Assembly (NCBI GenBank): GCA_016707485.1
Contig: JADJHN010000002.1
Location: forward strand, 620,001-684,000
DNA length: 64,000 bases
Reading direction: 5' to 3'
Source: Lysobacterales bacterium
GTDB lineage: Bacteria > Pseudomonadota > Gammaproteobacteria > Xanthomonadales > Rhodanobacteraceae
Part shown: positions 52,003 to 60,711 of the stretch, piece by piece
Layout: each line of letters starts with the position of its first letter
Position numbering within the stretch: the stretch's first letter is position 1
Position numbers and translations under genes: made by a program
The notes under the pieces: model-generated
The model's database searches: none
Seen by the model: only the letters and a program-made list of their open reading frames with translations
Told to the model about the DNA's origin: nothing

Positions 52003-52076
52003 GCTTACCCTCCCCGATTGGATGCGCCTTGATCGTTTCCACGCGACGGCGACCCCTCGCCATCATGCATTGGGTT

Positions 52077-53357
52077 TCAGCGTTCGAGTATGGCCGTCAC
52101 ACCCATGCCGCCGGCGGTGCAGATCGAGATCAGGCCGCGGCCGGTGCCCTTCTGTTCGAGCAATTTGGCCAGGGTGGCAACGATGCGCGCACCGGTTGCC
52201 GCAAACGGATGGCCAAGCGCAAGACTCGATCCGTTGACATTGAGCTTGGCCGGATCGATGGCACCAAGCGCCTTGTCGCGACCCAGACGATTCCTGCAGT
52301 AGTCTTCGGATTCCCAGGCGCGCAGCGTGCACAACACCTGTGCGGCGAAGGCTTCGTGGATTTCGTAGTAGTCGAAATCCTGCAGGGTGATGCCCGCCGC
52401 ATCGAGCATGCGCGGAACGGCGATCGTCGGTGCCATGAGCAAGCCTTCGCCATGCACGAAATCCACCGCGGCCACCTCGGCATGGGTGATCCAGGCCTGC
52501 ACCGACAGGCCACGCTGCCTGGCCCAGGCTTCCGAGCCAAGCAGCACGGCCGATGCGCCATCACTGAGCGGCGTCGAGTTGCCGGCGGTGAGGGTGCCGT
52601 GTCCGGAGCTCTTGTCGAAGGCGGGTTTCAGCGCAGCGAGTTTTTCCAGGGTGGTGTCGGGGCGCAGGATGTTGTCGCGATCAAGGCCACGGAACGGCAC
52701 CACCAGATCCTTGAAGAATCCGCGTTCATAGGCCGCGGCGGCCTTCTGGTGGCTCTCCCAGGCCAGCCTGTCCTGATCCTCCCGCGAGATGTTCCATTCA
52801 CGCGCCATCAGCTCGCAATGATCACCCATCGACTTGCCGGTGCGCGGTTCGGCGACGCCGGGGAACGAGGGTGCCAACTCGCCAAGGGAGAAACCCTTGA
52901 GCGCGGTCTTCAGCTTGTCGAACGGTTTCTTCGCGCGATTGACGGCGAGCAGGCGCTGCTGCAAGGCGCGCCCGTAGACGATCGGCACATCGCTGGTGGT
53001 ATCGCTGCCGCCGGCAATGCCGGCTTCGATCTGGCCGCTGGCAATCTTGTTGGCAATGATGATGGCGTTGTCGAGGCCGGTGCCGCAGGCGCGTGCCGTG
53101 GTGATGCCCGGCGTGGTCGGTGCCAGTCCCGAGGACAAGGTCGCCTCGCGTGCGAGGTTCCATTCAGAGGCATGCTTGATGACCGCACCGAAAGCCACCT
53201 CGCCAAGCTCGACGCCATGCAGGCCATAGCGTTCGACCAGAGAACCGAGTGTCTTCACCGACATGCCGAAATTGCCGATGTCGGCATACGTGGTGTTGTT
53301 GCGGCAAAACGGAATGCGCACACCACCGATGACACCGACTCGCTTGATCGCAGTCAC
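52077..53357 (-). CDS. Acetyl-CoA C-acyltransferase (thiolase)
   Basis: This 426-residue thiolase either forms acetoacetyl-CoA or cleaves ketoacyl-CoA. The nucleophilic Cys is residue 91 in ARACGTGLDNA; the His motif is NVNGSSLALGHPFAATGAR and the second Cys is in SICTAGGMGV, so the active site is complete. The length and the CRNRLGRDKALG insert resemble FadI/acetyl-CoA acetyltransferase types, but there is no fadJ neighbour. GTG 53357 has GAGG 7 bases upstream. Confidence 0.92.
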   Translation of the reverse strand: MTAIKRVGVIGGVRIPFCRNNTTYADIGNFGMSVKTLGSLVERYGLHGVELGEVAFGAVIKHASEWNLAREATLSSGLAPTTPGITTARACGTGLDNAIIIANKIASGQIEAGIAGGSDTTSDVPIVYGRALQQRLLAVNRAKKPFDKLKTALKGFSLGELAPSFPGVAEPRTGKSMGDHCELMAREWNISREDQDRLAWESHQKAAAAYERGFFKDLVVPFRGLDRDNILRPDTTLEKLAALKPAFDKSSGHGTLTAGNSTPLSDGASAVLLGSEAWARQRGLSVQAWITHAEVAAVDFVHGEGLLMAPTIAVPRMLDAAGITLQDFDYYEIHEAFAAQVLCTLRAWESEDYCRNRLGRDKALGAIDPAKLNVNGSSLALGHPFAATGARIVATLAKLLEQKGTGRGLISICTAGGMGVTAILER

Positions 53358-53498
53358 ATCGAACCTCGCTCAGGGCAGCTGAAATCGGCAGCCATTATGC
53401 AACGCCCGCGCGTGCCGCGCCGAATCGGCGGCACGTCGCCCACGCTGCAGCGGATCCACCACGCATCGAGGCATCGCCGATCACGTGGCCCAACATGC

Positions 53499-54440
53499 TC
53501 ATTCCACCGCCGCAGCCGCGGCAGCGCAGTCGCTCCCGGGACGCACAAACATCAGCGGGGCCGAACTCCACACCTGCCAATACGCCGATTCACTGCGCAG
53601 GCAGCGATCAAGTTGTTCCACGTAGGCGCTGGCGATCGCCTGCACATCTGCCGCAGTCGGCATTTCGATGATCTGCAATCGGCGTCGGCCTGTATCCGGA
53701 TCAAACGAACAACTGAACATGAGCACCTCGACGCCTGCAGCGGCAGCCACGCGCAAAAGGCCATACGGAATGACCACCTCGCCATCGAGCAATGGCCGAC
53801 GCAGGACGGCCTGGCTGGTCGTCGCCGGCAGGTCGAGCATGCCGACAACGCTGTGCCGGTGCTGGAAGGCTTCAAGGATCCTGGCACTGCTGCCGCCGGT
53901 GAAGATGACCTTGCAGCCACCCTGGCGAACGATGCCGAATTCGCGGACGCGAGCGAACCACATGGCCAGGCGTCCGCCACCGAGATCCTCCGCTTGCACG
54001 CGACGGGCGAGGAAATGCGCCGGGATGCCGGCCTCGTGCAGTTGCCGCCAGATCCACTGGCCACCGCCCCAATGCGAGGTGAGGAGGACAAACGGACCAA
54101 CATGGTCGGGCCAGGTTCCCGTTCGATCTATCTGTCGTGACCACCACCGCGCCGAACGGAACAGCACCAGCCAGGTATCCACGCGTTCGACCAGCTGCAG
54201 CAGGCGGAACCGGCTTTTCCATTCTTCGGCTTCGGCGTCCTGCCCGGGCAGGTGCGGCCGCGCCGCCTGCCAGGCGCGCTCGACACCGGGACCATCGCCA
54301 AGGCCTTGCCGCGCCATGCGCCTGAGCAGACGAAAGCCGATTTTCCACGGCAACAGGGCAAGCAGGATCGGCAGCAGGAACAACTGCAGCAAGTCCGTTC
54401 CGTTGCGCTTCAGCAGATCAATCACTCGGCGCACGTGCAT
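53499..54440 (-). CDS. LpxL-like lysophospholipid/lipid A acyltransferase homologue
   Basis: This 313-residue protein has an N-terminal amphipathic helix/anchor (LLQLFLLPILLALLPWKIG) and an LPLAT fold. The catalytic box of LpxL/HtrB proteins, HxxxxE/D, appears as SHWGGGQW, with Gln in the acid position. Other matches are the ARRVQAED stretch, VIFTGGSSARILEAF and GMLDLPATTSQ before VIPYGLLRVA. It may acylate a lipid carrier or a specialised product rather than lipid A. It is divergent from the hypothetical gene at 54550. Confidence 0.68.
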   Translation of the reverse strand: MHVRRVIDLLKRNGTDLLQLFLLPILLALLPWKIGFRLLRRMARQGLGDGPGVERAWQAARPHLPGQDAEAEEWKSRFRLLQLVERVDTWLVLFRSARWWSRQIDRTGTWPDHVGPFVLLTSHWGGGQWIWRQLHEAGIPAHFLARRVQAEDLGGGRLAMWFARVREFGIVRQGGCKVIFTGGSSARILEAFQHRHSVVGMLDLPATTSQAVLRRPLLDGEVVIPYGLLRVAAAAGVEVLMFSCSFDPDTGRRRLQIIEMPTAADVQAIASAYVEQLDRCLRSESAYWQVWSSAPLMFVRPGSDCAAAAAAVE

Positions 54441-54549
54441 CAGGCTCTCGGGCAAGGGAGGGTCCCCGGGACTCGCGGCGGCCGGAGCACAACAGGGCAA
54501 ATGGTACACTGGCATGGTCTTTTCCCTTTGCCATGCTGCGAGTGCCGCC

Positions 54550-55302
54550 GTGAATTTTCTCGCCCTGGTTGCCATCGAATGCGAGCAACCCGGGATCCCG
54601 CCGGTGATCGCGCTGGATCGGGCAACCGCCAGCATCCTCGCCGATGCCCTCGCGCACGATCTGGCCGTGCACGTTCCCGAGATCCGCGAACTCGACTTTG
54701 TCTTTGTCGGTGCGTTGTATGACCAGGCCCAGCTGCTGCGCCCGGGCTGGCCCTTGCACGCCGCGCTCGGTGATGCGCTGGAACGCCTGCCGCGCAAGCC
54801 CGGCGATGCGCATGTGATTGCCCTGGGTGCACACGAGAGCAAGCTGCCGCTGAGCGCCCTGGAACCGGACACGCGCCTGCTTGGCAGTCCGATGCTGGTC
54901 ATGCCGTGGCTGCTTTGCGGCAATCCCGAGACCATCCACCGGGTTGGCCAGCGTCTCGAACATGGCCTGTTCGACAATGGCCTGATCGGTGCCGAACTGG
55001 CGCTGGCCATTGGCGAGGCGTTTGCCGTGAAGACCGCGCATGCACGACACCTGACCACCCTCGACCTGTGCGCGCTGACCTGTGCGCAATACGAGCATGC
55101 CGGGCTTGGCGGAATCTGGCAGATCATCGAAACCGCCGTGCTGCGACCCGATCAGGAACACGCGGTCACCCTGGGCGATGGCCACCTCCGCTACCGGCAC
55201 GGCGGCGTGGAAGCCGATGCGTCCGAGCCTCGGCAACTTGCGCACAGTCGGGCGATACTCGCTGCACACGGGCTTGAGCTGATGACGACGCCGCGCTCCT
55301 GA
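54550..55302 (+). CDS. Conserved hypothetical protein
   Basis: This is a 250-residue soluble protein. GTG 54550 begins NFLALVAIECEQ; an in-frame ATG at 54514 would add 12 residues but lies right after a TACACT element (54505-54510) that may be the -10 box. Visible features include a Cys in the first strand, an aspartate-rich start of a helix (IPPVIALDRATASILADAL), and MVMPWLLCGNP near the centre. I do not recognise the family. It is divergent from the acyltransferase gene with a 109-bp gap. Confidence 0.65.
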   Translation: MNFLALVAIECEQPGIPPVIALDRATASILADALAHDLAVHVPEIRELDFVFVGALYDQAQLLRPGWPLHAALGDALERLPRKPGDAHVIALGAHESKLPLSALEPDTRLLGSPMLVMPWLLCGNPETIHRVGQRLEHGLFDNGLIGAELALAIGEAFAVKTAHARHLTTLDLCALTCAQYEHAGLGGIWQIIETAVLRPDQEHAVTLGDGHLRYRHGGVEADASEPRQLAHSRAILAAHGLELMTTPRS

Positions 55303-55332
55303 CGCCGGCGCAGTGCACGTTCGACGCGTCGC

Positions 55333-55803
55333 TCAAAGCGGATCGGCAAAGACCGTCTCCAGCAGGCGATAGCCGGAATCGCGCATGCCGAGCGCTGCAT
55401 AGGTCGCTTGCGCGGCGTGGTTCTCGCTCTCGACGTAGAGGCGCAGGCCAACCACCCCGGGCGTTGCCCGCGCCTGCCGCGCAACATCGGCGTACAAGGC
55501 CCTGAAGACGCCGCCGCGCCGCGCCTCGGCGGTGACATAGACACTCTGGATCCACCACCAGTCACCATTGCGCCAATCACTCCATTCATGGGTGACAAGC
55601 AGGCATCCAACCGCCACGCCTGCGCGTTCGGCAATACGGTAGGAGCCGCGCCGGGCGTCTGCGAAGACAGCCTCGGTTCCCTGCTTCAGTACCTCGCGGT
55701 CGAGCAGCTTGTGTTCGGTTTCCAGCGCCATCGCGGCATTGCAGTCGACGAGGAACGCGGTGTCGGCAAGGCACGCTGCGCGGATGGTGATGGCATCGTT
55801 CAT
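55333..55803 (-). CDS. GNAT family N-acetyltransferase
   Basis: This 156-residue single-domain GNAT contains SVYVTAEARRGGVFRALY at the acetyl-CoA site (pattern RxxGxxxxL) and AAQATYAALGM near the C-terminus. It matches the type annotated generically as N-acetyltransferase in this order. It lies downstream of ntrC in the same direction of the strand but with a separate start; a link to nitrogen control is not evident. Confidence 0.88.
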   Translation of the reverse strand: MNDAITIRAACLADTAFLVDCNAAMALETEHKLLDREVLKQGTEAVFADARRGSYRIAERAGVAVGCLLVTHEWSDWRNGDWWWIQSVYVTAEARRGGVFRALYADVARQARATPGVVGLRLYVESENHAAQATYAALGMRDSGYRLLETVFADPL

Positions 55804-55855
55804 GAGCGAGTCTCGCCGTTGTACATTGATAGAAGTGCGTGAACGTGGCGCGCGC

Positions 55856-57256
55856 TCAACGCGGCTTGCGCGTCGCGGGTTTGCGCGAACTGCCGAGCTT
55901 GCGGGTCAGCGTGTTGCGACCGAGGCCGAGTGCCTTTGCTGCATTCTGCCGATGTCCTGCACTGACCGCCAAGGCCGTTTCCAGCAAGACGCGGTCGAAT
56001 TCTGCCAGCGCGCGCGCGTGCACGGCCGCCGCGCCGCCGCGCAACTCCTGTTCAGTCCAGTCGGCCAGGGCGCTGCTCCAGGCCGGCCTTTGCGCGGGCG
56101 CGCCCTGGCGCATTGCAGGCGGCAGGTCGGCGACATGGATCTGCCGTCCGCTGGCCAGCACGGCGAGGCGTCGGCAGAGATTTTCAAGCTGGCGCACATT
56201 GCCCGGCCAGGGCAGTTCGCGCAGCGCGGCGAGGGCGCCAGCGGCAAATCGCTTGGGTTCGAGACCGGCGTCAACGCTGGCCTGGGCGAGGAAGTGGGCG
56301 GCCAGCGCGGCGATGTCGTCACGCCGTTCGCGCAGCGGCGGCAAGCTCAGTCGCACCACATCGAGGCGATGCAGCAGGTCGGCGCGGAACTCGCCGCGCT
56401 CGACCTTGGCTTCCAGATCCTGGTGGGTTGCGGCGATGACGCGCACATCGCTGCGGATCAGCTCGCGGCCGCCGACGCGATAGAACTCTCCGGCGGCAAG
56501 CACGCGCAGCAGGCGCGTCTGCAAGGCCAGCGGCATGTCGCCAATCTCGTCGAGGAACAAGGTACCGCCATCGGCCTGCTCGAAGCGACCGGCGTGGCGC
56601 CGCGTGGCCCCGGTGAAGGCACCGGCCTCGTGACCGAACAGTTCCGATTCGAGCAGGTCGGCCGGGATGGCCGCGGTGTTCATGGCCACGAACACGGCTT
56701 TGGCACGCGGACTTTCGCGGTGCAGGGCACGTGCAACAAGCTCCTTGCCGGTGCCGGTCTCGCCGGTGATCAAGACGCTCAAGCCGCTCGCCGCGACGCG
56801 GCCAATGGCGCGGAACAAGTCGCGCATTCCGGCACTGCTGCCGATCAATTCTGCGTCGGCCAGCGCCGCGCCTTTGGTCGTTTCCTCGCTGGCCTGCAGC
56901 GACTGCGCAAGGGCGCGCTCGGCCATGGCCACGGCGCTATCGAGGTCAAAGGGTTTGGGCAGATAGTCGAACGCGCCGTGGCGAAAGGCCGCCGCCGTGG
57001 TCGCGACATCGGTGAAGGCGCTCATGACGATGATCGGGAAGGGCACCGTGCCGGCCAGCCGGCCAAGCAGTTCCAGGCCGCTGCTGCCGGGCATGCGCAC
57101 ATCGGTGAACATCACCGCCGGGGTTTCGGCGGCGAGCGCATCGATGGCGCTTTCGGCATCGCTGAACTCCCGCGGCGTCAAGCCTGCATCACGCATGGCC
57201 GCGCTGAGGACAACGCGCACGCCACGGTCGTCATCGACAATCCAGACCGTGCTCAT
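55856..57256 (-). CDS. ntrC: Nitrogen regulation response regulator NtrC
   Basis: This is a 466-residue sigma-54 activator. Receiver domain 1-120 has phospho-Asp52 in MFTDVRMPG. The AAA+ domain has Walker A GETGTGKE (165-172), the sigma-54 loop GAFTGA (212-217), and Walker B GTLFLDEIGDM near 235. The Fis-type HTH at the C-terminus (RQNAAKALGLGRNTLTRKL) binds enhancers. Its ATG overlaps the ntrB stop (ATGA at 57253-57256). With glnB earlier in the window the nitrogen cascade is nearly complete except for glnD/glnE. The C-terminus is very basic (SSRKPATRKPR). Confidence 0.95.
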   Translation of the reverse strand: MSTVWIVDDDRGVRVVLSAAMRDAGLTPREFSDAESAIDALAAETPAVMFTDVRMPGSSGLELLGRLAGTVPFPIIVMSAFTDVATTAAAFRHGAFDYLPKPFDLDSAVAMAERALAQSLQASEETTKGAALADAELIGSSAGMRDLFRAIGRVAASGLSVLITGETGTGKELVARALHRESPRAKAVFVAMNTAAIPADLLESELFGHEAGAFTGATRRHAGRFEQADGGTLFLDEIGDMPLALQTRLLRVLAAGEFYRVGGRELIRSDVRVIAATHQDLEAKVERGEFRADLLHRLDVVRLSLPPLRERRDDIAALAAHFLAQASVDAGLEPKRFAAGALAALRELPWPGNVRQLENLCRRLAVLASGRQIHVADLPPAMRQGAPAQRPAWSSALADWTEQELRGGAAAVHARALAEFDRVLLETALAVSAGHRQNAAKALGLGRNTLTRKLGSSRKPATRKPR

Positions 57257-58296
57257 GTGGACAGCTCCAGCGGCAACAAGAGGGTGAACGTGGTCGCCCC
57301 GGGACGGCTGACATGCTGCAACTGGCCACCATGCTCGTCGGCGATTTCCCGCGCCAGGGCGAGGCCGAGACCGCTGCCATCGGCGCGCCCGGAGACCAGC
57401 GGCTGATACAGCGAGTCGGCCAGCTCGGGCGCAATGCCGCGGCCGTCATCGATGACGTCGATGCGCATGGCCGCGCGGCGCAGGCGATCGTGGAGCCGCG
57501 CACCAAATTCGACGCGGGTGCGCAAGGTCAATGTGCGCGCGCCGGCTTCGAGCGCATTGCGGGCGAGATTGAGCAGCAGCTGCAACAGGCGGTCGGCATC
57601 GCCGATCGGCAGGGGCAGGCTCGGGTCGTAATCACGTCGCACCGCAGGTGCGTCGGCTTCGGCCGCGATCAGCAAGGCAACCCGCTCCAGCAACTCGTGC
57701 ACGTTCAGGCGTGCGAGGCGTGGCTTGCCACCGGCGCGCAGGAGGCGGTCGGCAAGGCCGGCAAGGCGATCGCTTTCGGCGATGATCAGATCGGCCAGCT
57801 CGCGAAGTTCAGCGCCCTCGACGCGCCGACCAATCAATTGCGCCGCGCCACGCACGCCGGCCAGCGGATTCTTCACCTCGTGGGCAAAGCCGCGCAGCGA
57901 TTCGGACAGCAGCGGCGAGGTCCGTTCACCGACAGACGCCACCGCCAGCACCTCGAGCAGCAAGCCCTTGCCGGGCAGCGGGCTGAAAGCCAGATCGACC
58001 ACGCGCTCGCGCTCGCCGCCACTGCGTACCGCCACCTGGCGCAGCAGCACAACCTGCTCGCCATCAAGCGCACGCCTGGCCGCAGCGACGATGGCCGAGG
58101 CGCCTGGATCGATCGCTTCCAGCAAAGTGCCGTGCCAGCGCACGCCGCCGGCTCCCAGCAGGTCGGACAAGGCCGGATTGAGCCAGATGAAACGAAGCTC
58201 GGCATCCAGCCCGGCCATCGCGGTCACGCATTGCATCAGCACGTCGACGGCGGGCGCCGGGCCATTTTGCATCATGCTGGTGCGAATATCGGTCAT
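57253..58296 (-). CDS. ntrB: Nitrogen regulation sensor kinase/phosphatase NtrB
   Basis: This is a 347-residue soluble histidine kinase. A PAS domain covers about 20-120. The H-box is GFAHEVKNPLAGVRGAAQL (His near 137). N-box NLARNALEAG and G-boxes DDGRGIAPE, GSGLGLALARE complete the ATPase. P-II (GlnB) normally switches it to phosphatase. ATG 58296 (MTDIRTS) is used; TATTAT lies 6 bases upstream of the ATG on the minus strand, so the transcript may be leaderless. It is divergent from rpfC. Confidence 0.92.
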   Translation of the reverse strand: MTDIRTSMMQNGPAPAVDVLMQCVTAMAGLDAELRFIWLNPALSDLLGAGGVRWHGTLLEAIDPGASAIVAAARRALDGEQVVLLRQVAVRSGGERERVVDLAFSPLPGKGLLLEVLAVASVGERTSPLLSESLRGFAHEVKNPLAGVRGAAQLIGRRVEGAELRELADLIIAESDRLAGLADRLLRAGGKPRLARLNVHELLERVALLIAAEADAPAVRRDYDPSLPLPIGDADRLLQLLLNLARNALEAGARTLTLRTRVEFGARLHDRLRRAAMRIDVIDDGRGIAPELADSLYQPLVSGRADGSGLGLALAREIADEHGGQLQHVSRPGATTFTLLLPLELST

Positions 58297-58466
58297 TGCC
58301 CAATAATAGGGCGAAAGCCAGGAACTTTCCGCAGGCGCGTGCGCCGAGGCCACTTTGGCAGCAGCATGCCACTGCGTCGGCAGCGCATCGCTTTCTGGCG
58401 CAGACTGCCAGTCCGGCTTTGCCCTGGTCCCGCGCCAAAACGGTGACGACGCTGCCGATTGCTTTG

Positions 58467-58481
58467 TTGCGCAATGCGCAA
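58467..58481. promoter_or_regulatory. Perfect 7-1-7 palindrome in the ntrB-rpfC gap
   Basis: TTGCGCA-A-TGCGCAA is a perfect inverted repeat about 70 bp before the preferred rpfC start and 170 bp from ntrB. It resembles an operator in form. No regulator can be assigned. Confidence 0.55.
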
Positions 58482-58551
58482 ATCTGTGTTATTTGCACAT
58501 TTATTTTGACGATGAAACATGCGGCGACTGGCCGCTGTACCCTGGCCGCCC

Positions 58552-60711
58552 ATGATCGAAGACATCGTCGAAGGTGCTCCCGACCGCTCCGAACCGGCGC
58601 TACGGGCCATCCTCGGGGCCCAGGCGAAAGTGCGCATCGGCATCGCCATTCCGGTGGTCATCGTCGAGACCGGGCTGTACCTGGCGTCACCGGAAAACGT
58701 CGCCGCGCGGATTCTGCTGCTGACGGCCTGCTATTGCCTGTATGTATTGATCGTGCAGCTGCTGCTGCGCCATCGGACCTCGTTGCGCGCGCGCGAGCTG
58801 CTGGTGGCGACGGCGGTACTCGACCCGCTGGCGCTCTCGGCCTGGCTGGCGGTGACCGGCGAATATGGCAGCCTGATCGTCGGCTTTTATCTGTTCACCA
58901 TCCTCGGCTTTGGATTCCGCACCGGCCGGGCCTTGATGTACCTGTGCCAGTTGACCGCCATCGCCGGCTTTCTGCTGGTGTTTTTCAGCGTGCCGTACTG
59001 GCAGACCCATCCCACCTTGTTTGCTGCCTTGTTGCTGCCCCTGGTCGTGGTTCCGGTCTACTCCGGCGGCTTGCTCAAGTCGTTGCGCACGGCACGCGAG
59101 CACGCCGAGCAGGAAAGCAAGGCCAAATCCGAGTTGCTGGCCATGGTCAGCCACGAGTTGCGCACGCCACTGACCGGCATTGTTTCGGCGACCGAGCTGA
59201 TTGCGGCCGAACCCGGCCGGGCCGAGGTCGCGCGCCTGAGCGGAACGATCCTGGCGCTGTCCAACGAGCTCCTGCACGAGATCAACGATCTGCTCGACGA
59301 GGCCAAGTTCGGGGCGCGGGCGACGCGCCTGGAGAATCGGCCAACCGATCTGGCAAGAGAGCTCGGACGTGTCCGCGACGCGCTGGAAACCACGACGCAA
59401 ACCAAGGGCATCGGATTCAAGGTGGTTCTCGATCCGCGCATTTCCGATTGGGTGCAAACCGACGCCCATCACCTCACCCGGGTATTTCTCAATCTGGCCG
59501 GGAATGCGGTCAAGTTCACCGACAGCGGACAGGTCGAAGTCCGCATCGACCTGCTCGAAGCGAGCACCAGCCACTACCGCCTGTGCTGCAGTGTGACCGA
59601 TACCGGCATCGGCATTGCACCCTCCTTCCACGCGCAACTGTTCGAGCCGTTCATGCAGGTCGATCAGGGCAGTGCGCGTCGCTATGGAGGTACCGGCCTG
59701 GGTCTCGCCCTGTCACGTCAGATTGTCGAGATGCTGGGCGGCGTGCTGAAGGTGGAGAGCGCGCCGGGCAAGGGCAGCCGCTTCTGGTTCGAGGTTTCCC
59801 TGCTGCGCTGCGCTGCGCTGTTGCCGGTCGCCGCGGAGACCGCCGATGCGCCCGCGCCGAATCCATGCAGCCCGCGACGCATTCTCGTCGCCGAGGATCA
59901 CGAAACCAACCTGCTGCTGCTGCGCGAGCTGCTCGAAATGGACGGCCATGTCGTGACCACCTGCACCAGTGGCATGCAGGCACTGGACATGCTCGTGGAG
60001 CAGGAATTCGACCTGCTCCTGCTCGACTACAACCTGGGCGACATGGATGGCGTGCGGGTCCTGCAGACCTGGCAGCTCGGATCGACCAAACGCATACCGA
60101 CGCTGTTCCTCACCGCCGACACCACCCAACTGACGGCGGCCCGATTGCGTGATTCGGGCGGCAATGGCGTGCTCTACAAACCGATCAGCCTGGCCAAGCT
60201 GCGCCAGGCGATTGCGCAACTGGATGCTGCCATCGGCACGCCGTCGACCGACCCGGAGCTCGCACCGCAAGTGCCGCCAGCGCAGCCGGCGTCGCGCGCC
60301 GTGCGCCCGGCCCTGGCAGCCGTCAGCAGCAATCCGCTGGATGCGGAGGTCATCGAGGAGCTGAAGTCCGTCAGCCAGCGTGCCGGGTTCTTCCCGGCCT
60401 TGCTGCATGAGGCCAGCGTCGACATGCAGCGGTGCGGCGAGCAGATCCGCCTCGCCTTGACCATGCACGACCACGCATCGGTGCGCGATGGCGCCCACGC
60501 ACTCAAGGGCGTCAGTGGCAACGTCGGTGCGCTGCGTTGTCTGGCCCTTGCGAACCGGCTGATGTTGGCTTCGCGGGCCGAACTCGAGGAGTCCGCCGAG
60601 CGCTTGTCGGTGGATCTGGGCGATGCCTTGCAGATCACCGTGAGCGCGCTGCAACGCGAAATTGCCGCCGCCGGCGGCACCCATTCAGCGGTGGGCACGG
60701 CCCCGCTGTAA
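58552..60711 (+). CDS. rpfC: RpfC-like hybrid sensor histidine kinase
   Basis: This is a 719-residue membrane kinase that, by homology, senses the diffusible signal factor (DSF). The N-terminal sensor has five or so hydrophobic helices (about 30-175), then HisKA with His201 (VSHELRTPLTG), HATPase (NLAGNAVKFTD, GGTGLGLALSR), a receiver with phospho-Asp492 (LLLLDYNLG) and an HPt domain with His649 (GAHALKGVSGN). This four-part order is that of Xanthomonas RpfC. ATG 58552 is preferred; 58519 is an alternative. The 3' end overlaps rpfF (opposite strand) by 27 bases, as the two genes converge in Xanthomonas. rpfG is not adjacent. Confidence 0.9.
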   Translation: MIEDIVEGAPDRSEPALRAILGAQAKVRIGIAIPVVIVETGLYLASPENVAARILLLTACYCLYVLIVQLLLRHRTSLRARELLVATAVLDPLALSAWLAVTGEYGSLIVGFYLFTILGFGFRTGRALMYLCQLTAIAGFLLVFFSVPYWQTHPTLFAALLLPLVVVPVYSGGLLKSLRTAREHAEQESKAKSELLAMVSHELRTPLTGIVSATELIAAEPGRAEVARLSGTILALSNELLHEINDLLDEAKFGARATRLENRPTDLARELGRVRDALETTTQTKGIGFKVVLDPRISDWVQTDAHHLTRVFLNLAGNAVKFTDSGQVEVRIDLLEASTSHYRLCCSVTDTGIGIAPSFHAQLFEPFMQVDQGSARRYGGTGLGLALSRQIVEMLGGVLKVESAPGKGSRFWFEVSLLRCAALLPVAAETADAPAPNPCSPRRILVAEDHETNLLLLRELLEMDGHVVTTCTSGMQALDMLVEQEFDLLLLDYNLGDMDGVRVLQTWQLGSTKRIPTLFLTADTTQLTAARLRDSGGNGVLYKPISLAKLRQAIAQLDAAIGTPSTDPELAPQVPPAQPASRAVRPALAAVSSNPLDAEVIEELKSVSQRAGFFPALLHEASVDMQRCGEQIRLALTMHDHASVRDGAHALKGVSGNVGALRCLALANRLMLASRAELEESAERLSVDLGDALQITVSALQREIAAAGGTHSAVGTAPL

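Noticed and set aside
58297..58420. Sigma-54 -24/-12 promoter for ntrB (TGGCATGCTGCTGCC on the minus strand)
   Set aside because: GG is present, but the -12 GC is misplaced by one base against TGGCAC-N5-TTGC, so I do not call it.
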